Part shown: positions 58,824 to 64,000 of the stretch, in pieces
Numbering within the stretch: position 1 is the stretch's first letter
How the letters are laid out: every line of letters starts with the position of its first letter
Assembly (NCBI GenBank): GCA_026261815.1
Contig: JAMPIT010000848.1
Span: forward strand, 2,976,001-3,040,000
Source of the DNA: Monarcha castaneiventris obscurior
Taxonomy: Eukaryota; Chordata; Aves; Passeriformes; Monarchidae
Direction: 5' to 3'
DNA: 64,000 nt
The notes under the pieces: model-generated
Databases searched by the model: none
The model's input: the letters and a program-made list of their open reading frames with translations, nothing else
What the model was told of the DNA's origin: nothing
Program-made: the position numbers and the translations under genes

Positions 58824-61800
58824 CTGCAAGGGAGAGACAGGAATAGATTCAGGTAGGGGAAGAGAACTCCAGCAGCTAAAAGCAATGTGAGTTTACTGTA
58901 GGAGAGTCATGCCATGGCTGAAAACACAGCCCTGGCACGGGGACACGTAAGCCTCTAGAGAAACTGAGGCATACACCTGAGAGCCTTGATGAAGATCAGC
59001 CACAGCCTCTGTGAACACCAGAAAACAGGACAGAAGCCAGACCATGAGTTATTGCACCCAGCTTGAAGAAGAGATGCCCTTGCCATTGGGATACACCATC
59101 ACATTTGCCCCTTGGGAGGGCAAATACAACCTCACAGCAACACTGCACAGTCAAGCTGTCAACATCCCATTCAAACAAGAATTGGGCTGGTAGGAGACCT
59201 CCTGTCCTGCCCTGTCCTTAGAAATTCCCAAACAACTCAGGGCAGAGAGGTGGGAAGTCTGAGCTGCTCCATACACCACACATTAACTTTGAACGAAGTC
59301 CAAACCTAACATTTCTCACTTGGAGGGAAAGGCATCCCACTTAGGCATTGCAGAATTGGCCAGACATGGCTCTTGTACAAGCCAGAACTCTTGTGCTGGC
59401 AGAACAGCCAGGTGATGGTGTGGTGTCCCCAGGGACTCACCACAGCCCCCAGTGCTCACTCAACCCTAAGGGCGGCTGGGGGGAGTTGGTTCCTTACCCA
59501 AAGGGATGACGACAAGCACGTGCCACGCAACAAGCCCTCTGCCCCAGCAGGTACCCAGCCTCTCCGATCCGTTTTGCACAAGCTCAGCCCTGTCCCATTC
59601 CCAGACATCCCTCCTGGAAGGCAGTCTGAGGGGGCAGACATGGTTCCCACTCCATGCCCGGTCCCCCACCTCTCCCTGGCAGCTGGGAGTAAGCCCAAAT
59701 CCCAGATCCTCTCCGGGATGATAGCAGGGAAGTGCTAGCCAGCTCCCGAAGCTTCAGTGCCTCCATCAGCTCTGCTGTGAGCGGGGCCAGGGTCACAGGG
59801 CCACTCACCAACCTGCTGAGCCCAGCTTTCCCAGGCATTGCTGCCGGGGTGGGCAGCCCTCCAACTGCCTTCCCTGCTGTGCCGCAGGGCCTGGCAGCAA
59901 ATGGGAGAGAGCTCCTCGCTGCATGTGGGGGGAGTTTTGGAGAGGAGGAATGATCAGACTGACTGATACTCCCAGGGCAGCAGTGATGAGCTCCCAGTTG
60001 AGATATACACTGACACAGCCCTGAAAAGTGCATAGGGAAAGTCCTGGGCAGAGAAATCCCATAGGATTTGGGGTGGGGGCCTGGAAATTATCCCCAGATA
60101 TGATGCACTGAGCACCACCTTCATAGTGAATGCAGGGTGCAAGAGCTCAACATAACACTGCAGCCACACAGCAAAACAAGTGCCAGGGCCATGTCCCCTC
60201 TGCAGAGTCATGTCCCTCCCTTGCCTCAATGGGCAGCTGATCCCTCACCAAACATCTCATTGCTGGGGACTGCTTGGCATGGCTCTGGCACAGTTCTCAG
60301 CTCACTGAATTTATTTCCTGTGGGCCTCACCCAAAACGGCTGGAGAAAGGCAGGGAATGGAGAGAAGAGGCTGTTCCCTGCAGGCCTCGGCCCCACCACC
60401 ATGGATGGAGCAGGCCCGTTAGGGAGGTGAAGGGTAGTTTATCGTCTGGAGACAGATTAATAAGCAGACAGGGCAAGAGTAAAAGTCTTCAACTCACATT
60501 CAATAAATAAAACCTCTTGAGGAATGGGGCATCTCCCGCTCTCAGTCCCCAAACCAGGCAGGATCACAGCCTTCCACCACACAGCTCTTGTGGAGGATGA
60601 AGGGGACAGTCCTCCCCTGCAGACAGCTCACATCGGCCTCCAGAGCCAAAGAGCAGCCCAAAATAAACCAGGTGCTTTGCTGACACCAGTCTGCTTTGCT
60701 CCTGGGCCTCCCTGCCCACATCCACGCTCCCATCCATCCCACACTGCAAACCAATGGGACCGTCCCCATTACCTGAGCAGCTGCTGAGCCTCAGCACATC
60801 CTCGACTTCTGGGCAAAACTAAACCCCGTGGGTTGCTCTGTGCCGGCAGCAGCACTCACCCTCAGCTCCTCCTCTCCCTGCTGCTTCCTTCCTCTCACCT
60901 GGGTGAGGGGAAGGCCCCAGGCTCCACACGGTGCCTCCTGCTGAGGGCCCCGGCAGGCCGGGGGTGGCTCTGGGGTGGCAGCTAACACCCGGGGCTCATC
61001 CAACAGCCCCGTTTGCTCCCCCAGCCCCGGGCACAGCTGCCCTGTGCCCATGGAGACCCTTCCTTCTCCAACCCAGCGTCCCACAAGGGTACGGTGAAGT
61101 CTTAATGAGACATAAAGGGCGGCCAAACCCCAGGGACTCCTCTGCTCTGCATCATCTCCAGGGGGATGGGAAAAGAGGGCACGGCGAAAGGAAAGCACAA
61201 AAAAGCAGACACTTTAAGAAAACTGATGCACAGATCTCAGGGAGCCTGACAGCACTGGGGAAGTGATGTGGGAATAGCTGGGTGGACTTGGGTGAGAAAC
61301 TGGTGGGGATTTTTGTGCCCCCCAAAAGTGCATTGGCTGCCACCATACTGTAACTCCAGGGCAGTGATGTGGCTGGTGTGGGCTTTGTCCTGTATTTACC
61401 CAAGCCCTGTGCTGGTGATTCCCCAGCAGCTTCTCTGCTGGCTTTTGGAGTGATGGGGATTGAGTGGTGGCACTTTAGGGACAAAGGCTCTCCAACACAT
61501 CACTCATGGAGCTGACATTGTGCTGTGAGAGCAGGGAAGCGCCAAAGCTGGAGGGTGGCTGCTTAGGACATCTTTAGTCCCTGAGAAGAAGGATCCAAAA
61601 CTTGTTGGTCTGAGATGACGGGCTGATCTGCAGAAATGCCACAGCTCATTCCTAGGCAAGTCCTGTTAGCTCCCAGTGCCTCACTTCCCTCAGCTATACT
61701 CATGGCAATTGGAGGCACAGAGATCCCCCCTGTGCCTGTCCAGTGCCAAGCATGGCCTGGACACTAGATCCCAGTCCTGACATGGGAACTTTCCTGAAGG

Positions 61801-63172
61801 CTGTGACAGATCTGCTGAGGAAGGAAACCTACTTTCCAGCAGCTTAGTGTTCTGAGAGCTCTGGCCCTCGGTGAAATTGGACCGAAAGCAGCTATTGTGA
61901 GTGGCTGGGCACAGCTGTGGTCTCTGAAGAGGGTGTGCTGGCACTGCGGGGTGGGTGACTGCCACCAAACCCCACAGCCCATGGCAAGGTCACTGGGCAC
62001 TTGTGCCCAGCAGGGAAGGAGCCTGCTGGAACCTCCATCAAGACACCTCAGGTGTGACACTTCAGGTGTTGTCCTTGGACCAGTGCTCGCTGATGCCACT
62101 GCTGGTCTCATCCAGGGCAGAGGGTTATGCCCTGCAGGCCCTGAGGCTGTAACACAAACCCCAGGCCTGGAAGACAAAAGCAAGGACAGATCTGGGCTGC
62201 AGATGCCTGGTAACTGGTAAAAAATGCTGCAGAGGTCATTCAACAGAGCACATTAGAGTGCAGGACACCATGTCTTCCTCAGCCATCTGAGTGCATCCTC
62301 AGGTGAGCACGGAGAAGGAACAGAATGCCAGCAGGAGCATGCTGGCAGCTCAGCCTTGCTGTGGCTCCAAGCCCCCACCCTCTGGACACAGGGATGAGCT
62401 CCTGGCACCTGGGCACCCTGCAGCAGTACAGTCCCCGTCACTTACCGCCAAGGCTCCTTGCCCAGCTGGTTTTCCCCACCAGTCCTTACCCCTGGTTCCT
62501 GACACACCAATCTTTGGTTGTGCCCCCATGCCCCTGCAGCAGATCCTCAGCTGTGCCATGGCCATTCTGGGTGATGGCTGCTCCTCCCTGCATCCTACCC
62601 TACAATCCAGCCTTTTACTTCCCTCTTCTTTCCTTCTTTCTCCTCCAAAAAGCTTAGAGCACTTTTAATTGCCATGGTAATTTTTTGCAAAGCCATAAAA
62701 TCATCCTTGGTTCCTGCCAACTGCTTTTCATACTTCCTCTTAGTCCCCTTTCCTCTTTTTTAGAAGGTGAGCCTTGCAGATCCATCCCTCCCCGTGCTTG
62801 TAACCCTGCACACCCCAACTTCTCTGTGTATCTTGTTCATCCTCCCCCAGGAGCTGCTCCAACAGGGAGAGGTTTCTTCCCCCTTTTGGGAGCTCCACAA
62901 CCCACAGATGTTTGCAATGAGCCTTTGCAAAACAAGACAGATTTTTTTATTAGTCAACTGAAATGCAATATTTTCAGCTCCTTGCGTTCCAAAAAGCTCA
63001 CAGCCACATCCATCTTGGCAGCTTTTGTCCTGCATCCCAGCACTCCCCATCCTTCCCAGATTGCAGCCTTCACCCCTAACAAGGCACCTCTGCCTTGTGG
63101 GCTGCTCATACCTCCACTGACTGTCGTGCTGAAAGCCCTACATGCTGAGATCCTGGGCCTCTCTAGAAAAAC
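58824..63172. other. LPIN3 5' intron and upstream DNA
   Basis: The acceptor just before the LPIN3 start means at least one non-coding 5' exon lies in this stretch or beyond it. A strong minus-strand donor, ACCCAG|GTGAGAGG, ending at 60899 within a moderately GC-rich stretch (60.9-61.1 kb), is a possible end of that exon. There is no clear CpG island. No other gene or repeat was recognised. Confidence 0.45.
60899..61080 (-). promoter_or_regulatory. Possible LPIN3 non-coding first exon or promoter
   Basis: A consensus donor (CCCAG|GTGAGAGG on minus) at 60899/60898 is preceded by a GC-richer stretch with a few CpGs. It is about 2.1 kb upstream of the first coding exon. No TATA box or clear start site is visible. 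It is proposed only because a 5' UTR exon must exist somewhere upstream. Confidence 0.2.
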
Positions 63173-63237
63173 TCCATCCATCCATCCATCCATCCATCCA
63201 TCCATCCATCCATCCATCCATCCATCCATCCATCCAT

Positions 63238-63273
<36 letters not shown>

Positions 63274-63292
63274 CCGTCCATCCATCCATCCA
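63173..63292. repeat. (CCAT)n tetranucleotide array
   Basis: About 30 CCAT/TCCA units over 120 bases with two CCGT variants near the end. It reads as repeating Ile-His-Pro-Ser in all plus frames and as Met-Asp-Gly-Trp on minus, which accounts for artificial open frames here. Confidence 0.97.
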
Positions 63293-64000
63293 CCTGGCAG
63301 TTGGGAGCACCCACAAACTGCCCAGAAGCCTCCTAAATTTTCCTCTCTCCCAAAAAGCAAGTTGTGTCTTCAGTCACAGGGTGAGAGAGTGGACAAGCTG
63401 TGTTAAAAAGATGGGCTCCTTCTTCCCCCTCTTTGCATTTTGACAGCTGCTGCAGCCCAGCCAGGCCACAGCCAATTCTCCAGCTGCCTCCAAGGTGGGA
63501 GTTGATGAGGAGTTTGCCTCCTCCCTTGAGCAATACATTATTTCTCTGTGATTTTCCCAGCTGTTTGATCTCATATTTGAGCTGCCTGGCAGTCCCTTGG
63601 GATGCATCTCCTTGGATTCTGCCTTGCTCCCTGCCTCTTCAAGGGCCTGAAATGTCTGGAGGGAGGTCAGACAATCCAGCAGTGAGACAGACTTGAGGAG
63701 CTGGCCAACCCATCTGCCTTCGTGCTGGCTGAGACCTGACACAGCTCAGGTCCCCAGAGATGCTGCAGAGGACAGGAGGGAACCAAGCTGACTAAAAAAG
63801 GGTCATATTTTGCTTTGCAGACAAGCAAAGCTGGGGCTGGAACAGGAGAAATCCCTCCAGCTGTGGGGCTCAGCCAGTAGCTGGGGACACCAGCACTGTT
63901 TCATGGCTGGAAGCCCACATTGCAAACACCTGCAGCATCCAAATTCTCTTATCACCCCAGAGTCAGGAAGCTGGGTTCCCCTGTTCCCTTTCCCACACTG
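63293..64000. other. Intergenic DNA at the window end
   Basis: No exon, repeat or RNA gene was recognised. By synteny the next gene would be ZHX3, but nothing here shows it. Confidence 0.4.

Noticed and set aside
62685..63443. A 252-residue plus-strand open frame with Ile-His-Pro-Ser repeats
   Set aside because: The repeat is the (CCAT)n microsatellite read in frame, and the flanks have no protein features.

Overview
The window looks like a vertebrate chromosome segment, most likely from a bird. It carries spliced genes with compact GT-AG introns, a GC-rich CpG-island promoter, and several fragments matching the 3' part of CR1 non-LTR retrotransposons, the dominant LINE of birds and other sauropsids. 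No SINE, LTR element, tRNA, rRNA, CRISPR array or operon was seen. Two protein-coding genes can be read with confidence, EMILIN3 (+ strand) and LPIN3 (- strand). They lie tail to tail, in the same relative arrangement as the human 20q12 neighbourhood (LPIN3-EMILIN3-CHD6).

Layout. Positions 1-36.7 kb hold no recognisable exon and are read as the intergenic region upstream of EMILIN3 (by synteny, towards CHD6). This part contains CR1 fragments, microsatellites, an AT-rich block of homeodomain-type TAATTA cores (about 470-540), two or three stretches with the texture of conserved non-coding elements (about 9.5-9.8 kb, 18.0-18.3 kb, 27.46-27.64 kb) and an orphan CpG-rich block (about 23.46-24.3 kb). 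At 36.7-37.5 kb is a CpG island with GC-rich tandem repeats, a G-quadruplex motif, GC boxes and a TATA-like element; it is the EMILIN3 promoter. EMILIN3 has four coding exons (37328-46249, 820 codons), encoding a signal peptide, an EMI domain and a long coiled coil without a C-terminal gC1q domain. LPIN3 has twenty coding exons running from 58814 down to 50424 (929 codons), encoding the N-LIP domain, a basic nuclear-localisation segment and the C-LIP phosphatidate phosphatase domain with DIDGT. Positions 58.8-64 kb are upstream of the LPIN3 start and contain a (CCAT)n array.

The most notable feature is inside LPIN3. An approximately 297-bp segment, made of the tail of one exon, a 147-bp intron and the head of the next exon, is tandemly duplicated at 52952-53542. 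The junction has created a chimeric extra exon (53350-53201, 150 bp) that is open, has good splice sites, and has phase 2 at both ends, so it can be included or skipped without changing the frame. This would add 50 residues just upstream of the catalytic domain.

Functionally the two genes are unrelated. EMILIN-3 is a secreted extracellular-matrix glycoprotein. Lipin-3 is an intracellular phosphatidate phosphatase that makes diacylglycerol and can enter the nucleus. All exon coordinates come from reading splice sites and reading-frame continuity by eye, with family homology recalled, not searched.
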